Assembly (NCBI RefSeq): GCF_030063145.1
Contig: NZ_JASISM010000007.1
Location: 1 to 64,000 of the forward strand
Reading direction: 5' to 3'
DNA length: 64,000 nt
Origin: Cryobacterium sp. PH31-L1
Lineage (GTDB): Bacteria; Actinomycetota; Actinomycetes; Actinomycetales; Microbacteriaceae
Every line of letters begins with the position of its first letter. Positions within the stretch are counted from its first letter, which is position 1. The translations under genes and the position numbers were made by a program. This document shows positions 46,121 to 54,330 of this stretch, one piece after another. Below the pieces are notes generated by a model. The model saw nothing but the letters and a program-made list of their open reading frames with translations. It did no database searches and had not been told where the DNA came from.

Positions 46121-48465
46121 GCGACGACAAGAAGAAACACAAGAAGAAGAAGAAGTCCACGGACAAGAAGGGTCAGGGAAAGAAAATCGACGCTAAGAAG
46201 GCTCAGTCCCCGAAGACACCGTCTGCAAAAGCTCCGTCCGTGACGGCATCGTCTGTGAAAAAGCATGTCGCCCCGCCCGAGCCGGCTGCGATCGACGATC
46301 AGGTTCTGGAGGCCGTCGCCGCCGGCACCTACTACAACCCCCACGAAATTCTCGGCCAGCACCTTGCCCATCAGACTGGTGTCTCCGACCCGCTCGTGAT
46401 CATTCGCGCCCTGCGCCCGCTCGCGACCGAGGTCTTCGCCATTCTCGCCAACGGCTCCCACGTGGAGCTGGCGCACCTCGCGCACGGCATCTGGCAGGGT
46501 GAGAGCACGCTCGGACTCAGCGATTACACGATCGAGGCCCGCTACGAGAGCGCCCCGGCTTGGATCTGCGATGACCCGTACCGATTCATCCCGACCCTCG
46601 GCGAGCTGGACCTGCACCTCATCGGTGAAGGTCGCCACGAGCGCCTCTGGGACGTTCTGGGTGCCCACCACCGTCAGCACCAGGGCGTCACGGCGTCATC
46701 GACCGGCACGTCGTTCGCGGTGTGGGCGCCGCACGCCCGCGCTGCCCGGGTGATCGGGGATTTCAACGGCTGGAACGGCGTGACCCACGCCATGCGCAAT
46801 ATGGGAAGCACCGGCGTCTGGGAGTTGTTCATTCCGGGCCTCGAGCTCGGCACCAACTACAAGTTCCAGCTGCTCGCGCAGTCCGGCGCCTGGGTGGAGA
46901 AAGCCGACCCGATGGCCCGTCTCGCCGAGGTACCGCCGCAGACCGCATCGGTCGTCACCGAGTCCCACTACGACTGGGCGGATGACGCCTGGCTCGCCAA
47001 CCGCGCAGCCAACGACCCGCACAACCAGGCCATGAGTGTCTACGAGATGCACGTCGGCTCCTGGCGCCCCGGCCTCGGGTACCGCGACCTGGCCGATGAG
47101 CTCGTCGGTTACCTGCATGAGCTGAGTTTCACGCACGTGGAATTCATGCCGCTGGCGGAGCATCCGTTTGGCGGTTCCTGGGGCTACCAGGTCAGCGGCT
47201 ACTACGCACCGACCAGCCGGTTCGGCTCCCCCGACGACCTGCGCTACCTGATCGACCGGCTGCACCAGGCCGGCATCGGCGTGATCATGGACTGGGTGCC
47301 CGGTCACTTTCCCAAGGATGACTTCGCACTGGCCCGGTTCGACGGCCAGGCCCTGTACGAGCACCCGGACCCGCGTCGCGGTGAGCAGCTGGACTGGGGA
47401 ACCTACATCTTCGACTTCGGCCAGATGCAGGTGCGCAACTTCCTCGTGGCCAACGCGCTGTACTGGCTCGAAGAATTCCACATCGACGCCCTGCGCGTCG
47501 ACGCCGTCGCGTCCATGCTCTACCTCGACTACTCGCGCGAGGACGGCCAGTGGGAGCCGAACCAGTACGGCGGCAACGAGAACCTCGAAGCGATCAGCCT
47601 GCTGCAGGAGATCACCGCGACGGCGTACAAGCGCAATCCGGGCACGATCATGATCGCCGAGGAATCCACCAACTGGGGCGGAGTGACGGCACCGACCAGC
47701 GGTGGCGGGCTCGGTTTCGGGTTCAAATGGAACATGGGCTGGATGCACGACTCGCTCGAGTACATGCAGGTCGACCCGATGTACCGCTCGTACCATCACA
47801 ATGACATCACGTTCTCGTTCATCTACGCCTTCAGCGAGAACTTCCTACTGCCGATCAGCCACGACGAGGTTGTGCACGGCAAGGGCGCCCTGGTCTCCAA
47901 GATGCCCGGTGACTCCTGGCAGCAACTCGCCAACGTTCGCGCCTACCTCGCGTTCATGTGGTCGCACCCCGGCAAGCAGCTTCTGTTCATGGGCAGCGAG
48001 TTCGGTCAGCGTTCGGAGTGGAGCGAGGAACGCGGACTGGACTGGTGGATGCTCGACCAGCCGGCACACCGCGGCCTGTTCAACCTGGTCGGCCAACTCA
48101 ACCGGGTCTACCGCGACAACGCGAGCCTGTGGAGCCGGGACAACGACCCGGGCGGCTTCGAGCTGCTCGACGGCGGCGCTGCCAGCCAGAACGTCGTGTC
48201 GTTTCTGCGCTGGGACAACCACGGCGTCCCGGTCGCCTGCTTCTTCAACTTCGCCGGGGCGCCGCACACCGACTACCGGGTCGGCCTTCCGTTCGCCGGG
48301 CAGTGGGAGGAAATCCTCAACACGGATGCCGGCGACTTCGGCGGCTCCGGTGTGGGAAATCAGGGCAGCGTGGAGGCGTATAACGAGCCCTGGGCCGGTC
48401 GGCCGGCCTCGGCGACCCTGACCCTGCCGCCTCTGGCCGGTCTCTGGTTGCGCCTCCGCCGCTAA
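46117..48465 (+). CDS. glgB: 1,4-alpha-glucan branching enzyme with poly-lysine leader
   Basis: This branching enzyme (782 aa) introduces alpha-1,6 links. The first 45 residues are a lysine-rich, low-complexity extension (KKKHKKKKKSTDKKGQGKK) followed by a Pro/Ser/Thr-rich linker. An N-terminal branching-enzyme domain (near 60-160), a CBM48 domain and the GH13 barrel follow. The nucleophile Asp is in ALRVDAVASMLYLDYSR and the acid/base Glu in IMIAEEST. ATG overlaps the glgE stop, so the start is secure and the basic leader is truly encoded. The leader is unusual for GlgB and could bind polyanions or anchor the enzyme (inference). Confidence 0.95.
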   Translation: MSDDKKKHKKKKKSTDKKGQGKKIDAKKAQSPKTPSAKAPSVTASSVKKHVAPPEPAAIDDQVLEAVAAGTYYNPHEILGQHLAHQTGVSDPLVIIRALRPLATEVFAILANGSHVELAHLAHGIWQGESTLGLSDYTIEARYESAPAWICDDPYRFIPTLGELDLHLIGEGRHERLWDVLGAHHRQHQGVTASSTGTSFAVWAPHARAARVIGDFNGWNGVTHAMRNMGSTGVWELFIPGLELGTNYKFQLLAQSGAWVEKADPMARLAEVPPQTASVVTESHYDWADDAWLANRAANDPHNQAMSVYEMHVGSWRPGLGYRDLADELVGYLHELSFTHVEFMPLAEHPFGGSWGYQVSGYYAPTSRFGSPDDLRYLIDRLHQAGIGVIMDWVPGHFPKDDFALARFDGQALYEHPDPRRGEQLDWGTYIFDFGQMQVRNFLVANALYWLEEFHIDALRVDAVASMLYLDYSREDGQWEPNQYGGNENLEAISLLQEITATAYKRNPGTIMIAEESTNWGGVTAPTSGGGLGFGFKWNMGWMHDSLEYMQVDPMYRSYHHNDITFSFIYAFSENFLLPISHDEVVHGKGALVSKMPGDSWQQLANVRAYLAFMWSHPGKQLLFMGSEFGQRSEWSEERGLDWWMLDQPAHRGLFNLVGQLNRVYRDNASLWSRDNDPGGFELLDGGAASQNVVSFLRWDNHGVPVACFFNFAGAPHTDYRVGLPFAGQWEEILNTDAGDFGGSGVGNQGSVEAYNEPWAGRPASATLTLPPLAGLWLRLRR

Positions 48466-48484
48466 ACCTGCTGCGCGAGAGCGC

Positions 48485-48519
48485 AAAAAGTGCCGGATTG
48501 ACCTGGCTAAACGGGCACT
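48485..48519 (-). terminator. Intrinsic terminator-like hairpin after the thioredoxin-fold gene
   Basis: On the minus strand AGTGCC (48519-48514) can pair with GGCACT (48494-48489) around a 19-nt loop, and TTTTT follows (48489-48485). It lies 22 bp beyond the stop of the minus-strand gene 48541-49533 and 20 bp beyond the glgB stop, so it would separate the two convergent units. The stem is short and the loop is long. Confidence 0.4.
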
Positions 48520-48540
48520 CTTCGCCCTATCGCGGGAGTC

Positions 48541-49533
48541 TCAGTAGAGGAGGGCGGTCAGGCGAGACCGTGTCGGGGGAACGCGGGGATCGTCCTGGCC
48601 GACGACCTCAAACAGCTCGAGGATGCGCTCGCGGATGGCGTTGCGCCCGGGGGCCGGCTGGGCCGGAAAGAGGCTGAGCAGCCGATCGAAGGCATCCTCG
48701 ATGTGGCCTCCGGACAAATCGAGGTCGGCGACCAATAGCTGGGCGTCGAGATCGTCCGGAGCGGATGCCGCACCAGAGCGAATCTGGTCGATGGTTTTGC
48801 CCTGCAGCCGCGCCAGCAGGCTGACCTGGGCCAGACCGGCCACGGCCATCGTGTCGTTCGGGTTCTGGGCCAGCGCCGTGCGGTATTCGCTCTGGGCGGT
48901 GGCGTAGTCGCCGGCCTCGATGGCGGTGTAGGCCTCCAGGTGGTGCGGCGGCAGCGGCTCCTCGACGACCGCAGCCGGTTCGGCGACGGCGTTCTCGTCG
49001 GCAGCCTCGGCAGTGCCAGTCACGCCCTGCTGGGCGGCGAGCTCGAGCACCCGAACGAGTAGTTCCGCGATCTGCTCTTCACCGAGCGGGCCGTTGAAGA
49101 GCTGTACCGGCTGACCGGTGATGACGGCGGCGACCGTTGGCACCGTCTGGGCCTGGAACGCCTGCGCGAGCTGAGGGTTCGCGTCGATGTCGACGCGGGC
49201 CAGCACGAAGCGGCCGGCCAGGGCGGTGATGAGCTTCTCGAGCACCACTAGGAGCTGGGTCGATGGCTCGCTGCGGGATGCCCACAGCCCGACAATCACG
49301 GGAACGCGGGAGGAGAGCTCCAGCAGCTCACCGAAGTTCGCGTCCGTGCCGTCGATCACAAGACTCGGAACCATGACGGCTCCGGACGGTGCCGGTGCTC
49401 CGCCCACGGGCGCACCGGTCACAGGCGCCCCGTTCGTGGCCACCGGGGGCGCACCGGCCGGGGCACGGTTCAGGAGCGAGGAGAGGTCGACCGCTCCACG
49501 CAGGTTCGATCCGGAAGGGGGCATATTCGTCAT
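48541..49533 (-). CDS. Thioredoxin-fold/TPR co-chaperone-like protein (YbbN/CnoX type)
   Basis: This protein of 330 aa has a Pro/Ala/Gly-rich leader (1-60). A thioredoxin-like domain follows (about 62-165, VPVIVGLWASRSEPSTQLL through TVPTVAAVITGQPV), then TPR-type helices (200-330). The place of the CxxC motif is taken by SRSE, so it has no redox pair. YbbN/CnoX proteins act as chaperedoxins or co-chaperones; this non-cysteine form would be only a scaffold or holdase (inference). It starts 4 bp inside the end of the large upstream envelope-protein gene. Confidence 0.82.
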   Translation of the reverse strand: MTNMPPSGSNLRGAVDLSSLLNRAPAGAPPVATNGAPVTGAPVGGAPAPSGAVMVPSLVIDGTDANFGELLELSSRVPVIVGLWASRSEPSTQLLVVLEKLITALAGRFVLARVDIDANPQLAQAFQAQTVPTVAAVITGQPVQLFNGPLGEEQIAELLVRVLELAAQQGVTGTAEAADENAVAEPAAVVEEPLPPHHLEAYTAIEAGDYATAQSEYRTALAQNPNDTMAVAGLAQVSLLARLQGKTIDQIRSGAASAPDDLDAQLLVADLDLSGGHIEDAFDRLLSLFPAQPAPGRNAIRERILELFEVVGQDDPRVPPTRSRLTALLY

Positions 49534-51374
49534 GGAAGCTCCGCCGATGTGATGAGGCCCTGGGCAAAGCCCAGAAGCACGATTTTGTCGCTCGAACCGG
49601 CCGTGGGCACATAGAACAACAGCTGGTCGCGGTAGGTGTTCGAGAAGCCCTTGGCCGTGGTGGTGATGCCGGAGAGCGCCTTCGTGGCGAGGGCATCGGC
49701 CGCCGGACCCACGGTGGCACCGGCATCGACCGGCTTGACCGTTTCGGTCTCGGTCATGCTGACCGCCACGATACTTCCGGAGTCGTTGGTAGCGAGGGCG
49801 ACGGCTTCATTGGTGCCGGCGGCGGCCGCGAACTCGATCGACGCGGTCGACGGCAGGGCGGCGATCTTGGCCGCGTTCAGGTCGGCGACCTGCACTCGGA
49901 AATTATCGCCCTCGCTCTCGAACAGCCCGAAGGAGGGGCTGGCTTCGCCCTGCACCAGGATGTCGGCGTAAGCGGCGGCCAGTTCGTCCGGCGGCAGCAA
50001 CAGCAGCTTGTTGTCGGGGGCGATGGCCGGAGCACCGACGATGGCCGGAGCGACCTTCGGAACGTGTGCCGACTGCTCGAGCGCGAACAGGTAATCCACT
50101 TGGTAGTTCGTGCGGGGCGATTCCTGCTTGAGAATGACCGCCACCGTGGGGATGCTGGGGTCATTTTCATCCTGGATGACGGTCATGACCACTCGCGGCC
50201 AGGAATTCGTCTGTTGCGGCAGGGTGAAGGTGAGCGGGGCGCCCGCCAGAGCGACGAGCGGGGCTACGGCCGGATCGACGGCGCGAATCTTGTAGTTGGC
50301 CAGTCGTTGTTCCAGGGCCGGGCCGGTGAATCGCGTTGCGAGAGACTCGGTATTCAGGTTCGCGTCGGCGTCCGCAGTGAGCAGCGATATCTCGCTCATG
50401 ATCGTCTCGAGCTGGGAGACGGTCACGGCGGGCGGCGGCAATTCCGCGGCCGCCTCGACGGAATCGGTGGACTGCGGCGTTGGCGTTGGGGTCGAGGTTT
50501 CGGTGCTGACGGTGCTGAAGTCAGGCCACAGATCGGCCGAACAGCCGCTCAAGGCCAGACCGGAGACCACGATCATGGGAAGGATAGCCACTCGGCGAGC
50601 GATTCCTCGTCGCGACGATGTGATCTGGCTGGCTTTGATCGCCTTCGGGCGCGGCGCGCGCGGCAGCCTCGGCATACGGGGACCGCGCGGAACGTTACGG
50701 CGTGGACGACGGGAGCGACGCAGGTGCAGCAGGGCCAGCAGGTAGAGCACCAGGCCGGCTAACAGCAGCAAGGCACCACCGGCCAGCAGAGGGCCGGCCC
50801 AGGGGGTCGAATTGTCAGACGCCCACGACAAACGGATGCTGGCGGGCGCCGGTTCGATTCCGTCCGACGCGACGATCACCGAGATGCCCTCCGGCAGGGT
50901 CAGCGTGGTGGTCACGGAGTTCGTGCCGGAGTATTCTTCGAGCCACAGATCGGAGCCGGCCGGATTCACTATCGTGGCGGCGGCATCCGTCGTGGCAGCA
51001 TCCGTCCCTGCGCTTCCGCCCGAGGCCCCCTCAGAATCGTCGCGCGTGACCGCCGCAGTGACGGCGGAGGTGAGCTCACCGGTTTTCTCGCTCAGGCCGA
51101 CGGTGGCGAATGAGTCGTCACCGATCCAGGCCGCGACGTCTTCCGACCGCCCGTAGGCCACGAAGATGGGCCCGTCTCCGCGCACGTTGATGGTCTGGCT
51201 GCCCGGGGAGGCCGCGAGGGCGCTCGGGTCGATCACGGTGTACTTTGCCGTGCCGGTGACGGTCGAGCTCAGGGACGTGAAAGCGGGCTCGAGCAGGATC
51301 GTGCGCTGTGCGATGCCGAGAACGATCATCACGGCAGCAAGAACGAAGGCCACAATGGCAAGAACAAAACGCAC
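49530..51374 (-). CDS. Large envelope protein of unknown function with internal lipobox-like segment
   Basis: This protein of 614 aa has an N-terminal signal-anchor (5-25), an exported Ser/Thr-rich region and a membrane helix (about 196-220). A very basic Arg/Pro cytoplasmic linker (224-255) is followed by a second hydrophobic segment ending LALSGCSADLW (about 275-285), which has the form of a lipoprotein cleavage site. The C-terminal 320 residues form a domain seen in actinobacterial hypothetical proteins. It looks like a fusion of a membrane protein with a lipoprotein. The function is unknown. Its stop overlaps the start of the thioredoxin-fold gene. Confidence 0.75.
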   Translation of the reverse strand: MRFVLAIVAFVLAAVMIVLGIAQRTILLEPAFTSLSSTVTGTAKYTVIDPSALAASPGSQTINVRGDGPIFVAYGRSEDVAAWIGDDSFATVGLSEKTGELTSAVTAAVTRDDSEGASGGSAGTDAATTDAAATIVNPAGSDLWLEEYSGTNSVTTTLTLPEGISVIVASDGIEPAPASIRLSWASDNSTPWAGPLLAGGALLLLAGLVLYLLALLHLRRSRRPRRNVPRGPRMPRLPRAPRPKAIKASQITSSRRGIARRVAILPMIVVSGLALSGCSADLWPDFSTVSTETSTPTPTPQSTDSVEAAAELPPPAVTVSQLETIMSEISLLTADADANLNTESLATRFTGPALEQRLANYKIRAVDPAVAPLVALAGAPLTFTLPQQTNSWPRVVMTVIQDENDPSIPTVAVILKQESPRTNYQVDYLFALEQSAHVPKVAPAIVGAPAIAPDNKLLLLPPDELAAAYADILVQGEASPSFGLFESEGDNFRVQVADLNAAKIAALPSTASIEFAAAAGTNEAVALATNDSGSIVAVSMTETETVKPVDAGATVGPAADALATKALSGITTTAKGFSNTYRDQLLFYVPTAGSSDKIVLLGFAQGLITSAELP

Positions 51375-51452
51375 GTATCACCCTTCAGCATTTGAGCTGG
51401 TCGGTACAGTCTGGTTGGTACTGTTCAGTCACTCTGGCTGACTCACGTGCCT

Positions 51453-51476
51453 GAAGGTCCTCAGACACGGACCTTC
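51453..51476. repeat. Perfect inverted repeat (GAAGGTCC, 8-nt loop, GGACCTTC)
   Basis: The 8-bp arms at 51453-51460 and 51469-51476 are exact complements. They lie between the divergent starts of the envelope protein (51374) and the coiled-coil protein (51634). There is no T-tract. It may be an operator or a leader hairpin of one of the two genes. The rest of this 259-bp intergenic region shows a duplicated GGTACnGT-like motif but nothing else recognised. Confidence 0.5.
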
Positions 51477-51633
51477 TACGTTACTGCGTTCACCTGAAAG
51501 GTGCCTAATAGCAGCCGAGGCCCCGACAGCCGATGCGCGGGTTCTCGCGACGGCGGCGAGACACTAAAATTGGGAATGTTCCCCGTCATGCATGATCCAT
51601 CGAGGGCCGGGGCCCCATCTGTAAGGAGTAAAT

Positions 51634-53241
51634 GTGTCTGACGACGAAGCTGATTTCACCCAGGTATTTCGCGGCTACGACAAGGACGAGGTGGCCAAGG
51701 CTATCCAGTCGCTGCGTCGCGAACTGATTCAAGCGAACACCCAGAACGCCGAGGCCGGCCGCGAGGTCAAGCGCCTGGCGGCGCGCATCGACGATCTCAA
51801 CGCCGAGATCGAAGAGGTTGGAAGCCCCACGTTCTCCGGACTTGGAACCAAACTGGAAAACACCCTGCGCGTGGCCGAAGAGCAGTCCACCCGTGTCATC
51901 GCCCAGGCCGATATCGACGCCGAAAAACTTCGGGCCGCCACCACTGACGAAGTGCAGCTGCTCCGTCAGAATGCCCTGGAGCAGGCCGAACGCACCCTGT
52001 CCGATGCCGCCGTCAAGGCGCGTCGGGTGCTCGATGACGTCAGGGTCGAAGCGGATGACGTGCGCGCCCGCGCCCAGGACGACCAGGCCCAGATCGTTCA
52101 GGATGCGGTTCGTGGTGCTTCCCTGATTCGCGGCGCTGTCGCTACCGAGGCCGCGGAAGCCCGTGCCACGGTGAAGCGCGAGGTGGCGGCCATCCGCTCT
52201 GAAGCCGATCGTGAAGCTGCAGAAGTACGCGTGGTCGCCCAGCGTGAGGCCACCGAAGCCCGCGAGATCGCGGCCGGCCTGACCCACGAAACCGAGCTCA
52301 CCCGCGCCGAAGTAGCCCTGGAACTTGACCAACAGCGGGCTGACCTGCAGCGCGAAACCGAGCAGGCCCGCGTCGATCTGGCCGCCGAGACCGAACAGGC
52401 CAGGGTCGATCTGGCCCGGGAGTCCGAGCAGGCCCGACTGGCCGGCGCCCACGACGCCGAACAGGCGCACACCCTGCTCGCCGCCGAGATCGAGCAGGGG
52501 CGCATCGACCTGGCCCGTGAGGTCGAACAGGCACACGCGGTGACCGAGGTCGAACGCGAGCAGGCTCAGACCGATCTGGCCCGCGAGCTCGATCGCAAGC
52601 GTGCCGGTCTGGCCCGCGAAATCGAACAGGGCCGCGCCGCCCTGGCCGCCGAGGTGGAGCAGGCCGCCGCCGATCTGGCCCGCGAGAACCAGCAGGCCAG
52701 CATCGACGCCGAGGCCGAGGCCGAGCAGGCCCGCATCGATCTGGAGAACCAGCTCACCGCCACGCGTAAGAAGGGCGAGCACGAGGCGAGCCGCCTGGCC
52801 CGGGAGATCGACCAGGCTCGCGCCGACTTCGACGTGGAGCTGAAGGCCCGCCGTGACGAGGCCGAGCAGGAGCACCTCGCCCGGCACCAGGAAGCCGTGG
52901 CGCAGACGCAGAAGTTCCAGGCGGATGCCGCCAGGCAGCTCACCGAGACAACGGAACGCACCATCGAGCTGCGCACCCTCAACGACCAGCTCGATGCCGG
53001 CGCGCGCGAAGAGGCCAAGGCCAACAAGGAGCTCGCCGAAGAGAGCGCCGCGCGGATTCTCAGCGACGCCCACACCACGGCAACAGCTCTCGTCACCGAC
53101 GCCACGACACGCTCACGCACCCTCGTTGCCGACGCCGAAGACCGTCTGTCGCAGATTAGGATTGAGCGCGACGCCGTTGCCGGTTATTTTGAAAGCCTGC
53201 GCAGCGTTTTGACCCAGGCAGAACGGGTCGCAGCCGAGTAA
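51634..53241 (+). CDS. DivIVA-type long coiled-coil protein with hendecad repeats
   Basis: This is a cytoplasmic coiled-coil protein of 535 aa. The N-terminus (DFTQVFRGYDKDEVAKAIQSLRREL, 7-31) resembles the DivIVA lipid-binding module with the RGYDKDEV turn. Residues 40-220 are helical and rich in Ala/Glu/Arg. Residues 226-368 consist of 13 tandem 11-residue units of the form DLARE-EQAR-, a hendecad coiled coil. The C-terminus (420-535) returns to irregular coiled coil. GTG 51634 has AAGGAG upstream. By analogy with Scy/FilP/Wag31 it may form filaments at the cell pole (inference). A PerM-like transporter gene follows. Confidence 0.8.
   Translation: MSDDEADFTQVFRGYDKDEVAKAIQSLRRELIQANTQNAEAGREVKRLAARIDDLNAEIEEVGSPTFSGLGTKLENTLRVAEEQSTRVIAQADIDAEKLRAATTDEVQLLRQNALEQAERTLSDAAVKARRVLDDVRVEADDVRARAQDDQAQIVQDAVRGASLIRGAVATEAAEARATVKREVAAIRSEADREAAEVRVVAQREATEAREIAAGLTHETELTRAEVALELDQQRADLQRETEQARVDLAAETEQARVDLARESEQARLAGAHDAEQAHTLLAAEIEQGRIDLAREVEQAHAVTEVEREQAQTDLARELDRKRAGLAREIEQGRAALAAEVEQAAADLARENQQASIDAEAEAEQARIDLENQLTATRKKGEHEASRLAREIDQARADFDVELKARRDEAEQEHLARHQEAVAQTQKFQADAARQLTETTERTIELRTLNDQLDAGAREEAKANKELAEESAARILSDAHTTATALVTDATTRSRTLVADAEDRLSQIRIERDAVAGYFESLRSVLTQAERVAAE
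52309..52737 (+). repeat. Thirteen tandem 33-bp units encoding an 11-residue hendecad
   Basis: Within the coiled-coil gene each unit encodes about 11 residues with consensus D-L-A-[RA]-E-x-E-Q-A-R-x. The clearest copies are at residues 237-247, 248-258 and 259-269. The codon usage of the copies is similar but not identical, so the repeat is old enough to have drifted. It also opens a long antisense frame on the minus strand. Confidence 0.8.
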
Positions 53242-53264
53242 TTCCCTACTCCTGGAGTCGACAC

Positions 53265-54314
53265 GTGAAAATTCAGAATGCCTTCCGGTTCGGACTCGTC
53301 GGAACTCTGGGTGTTGGTCTGGGCTTACTGATCATCACCTCGGTGATCACGCTGCAGACAATCATCATCTATGTCGGGGCCGCGCTGTTCATCGCGCTCG
53401 GCCTCGACCCGGCGGTCTCCTGGCTGGAGAAGAAGAAGTTCCCCCGCTGGGCGGCCATCCTCATCGTCGTCGCGGCCGTCCTCGGCGTACTCACCGGCGT
53501 CATCTTTGCGATCGTTCCGATCATCGTCGACCAGGTCTCCAAGCTGTCCAAGCTCATTCCGGAGCTCGTCAAAGCCGTGAACAGCTCGACCTTTCTGAGC
53601 GATCTGCAAAAGCAGTTCCCCGGCCTCGACATCGGGGAGATCTCCAAGACGATCACCGATTTTCTGGGCGGAAACCTCACCAATATCACGGCGACGGTCG
53701 TGCAGTCGGGTTTGGCCTTCGTCAACGGCCTGTTCGGCGGGCTCATCATCCTGATTCTCACGCTGTACTTCACGGCCTCGCTGAATAACATGAAACGCGC
53801 CACCTACCAGTTGGTTCCCGCGTCCAAGCGGGAACGGTTCACCGACCTCAGCGAACAGATCACCACGGCTGTCGGCCGCTACATCGTCGGCCAGGCGGCG
53901 TTGGCGTCGGTCAATGGCGTGCTCAGTTTCATCTTCCTGTCGATCATCGGCGCGCCGTTCCCGGCGCTGCTCGCGTTCATCGCCTTCCTGCTTTCGCTGA
54001 TTCCACTCATCGGTACCATTTCAGGCTCGGTCATCATCGTGCTGACCTGCCTGATTCCCGAGATCGGCAGTTCGCCGCAGACCGCGCTGGCCGCGGCGAT
54101 CTACTACCTCATCTACATGCAGGTCGAGGCCTACGTTCTGAGTCCGAACATCATGAACCGGGCCGTCTCCGTACCGGGCGCGGTCGTCGTGATCGCGGCT
54201 CTGGCCGGTGGCAGCCTGCTCGGCATTCTCGGGGCGCTGATCGCGATCCCGGTGGCCGCTTCGGTCATCATGATCGTCAAACAGGTCGTCATCCCTCGCC
54301 AGAACGAACTCTGA
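53265..54314 (+). CDS. AI-2E/PerM family transporter
   Basis: This is an integral membrane protein of 349 aa with about eight hydrophobic segments. A paired N-terminal hairpin is followed by ALGLDPAVSWLEKKKFPRW. The central extracytoplasmic helical region is amphipathic (LSKLIPELVKAVNS onward). The C-terminal block has FPALLAFIAFLLSLIPLIGTI and EAYVLSPNIMNRAVSVPG. Members have been proposed to export autoinducer-2 or to act as Na+/H+ antiporters; the substrate cannot be told here. It starts 23 bp after the coiled-coil gene and probably shares its transcript. Confidence 0.9.
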   Translation: MKIQNAFRFGLVGTLGVGLGLLIITSVITLQTIIIYVGAALFIALGLDPAVSWLEKKKFPRWAAILIVVAAVLGVLTGVIFAIVPIIVDQVSKLSKLIPELVKAVNSSTFLSDLQKQFPGLDIGEISKTITDFLGGNLTNITATVVQSGLAFVNGLFGGLIILILTLYFTASLNNMKRATYQLVPASKRERFTDLSEQITTAVGRYIVGQAALASVNGVLSFIFLSIIGAPFPALLAFIAFLLSLIPLIGTISGSVIIVLTCLIPEIGSSPQTALAAAIYYLIYMQVEAYVLSPNIMNRAVSVPGAVVVIAALAGGSLLGILGALIAIPVAASVIMIVKQVVIPRQNEL

Positions 54315-54330
54315 CGCCCGACGGCCTGCC

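Noticed and set aside
51586-53073. 495-codon minus-strand frame rich in Leu/Gly opposite the coiled-coil gene
   Set aside because: It is the complement of the hendecad repeats; its regular look comes from the 33-bp periodicity of the real gene.
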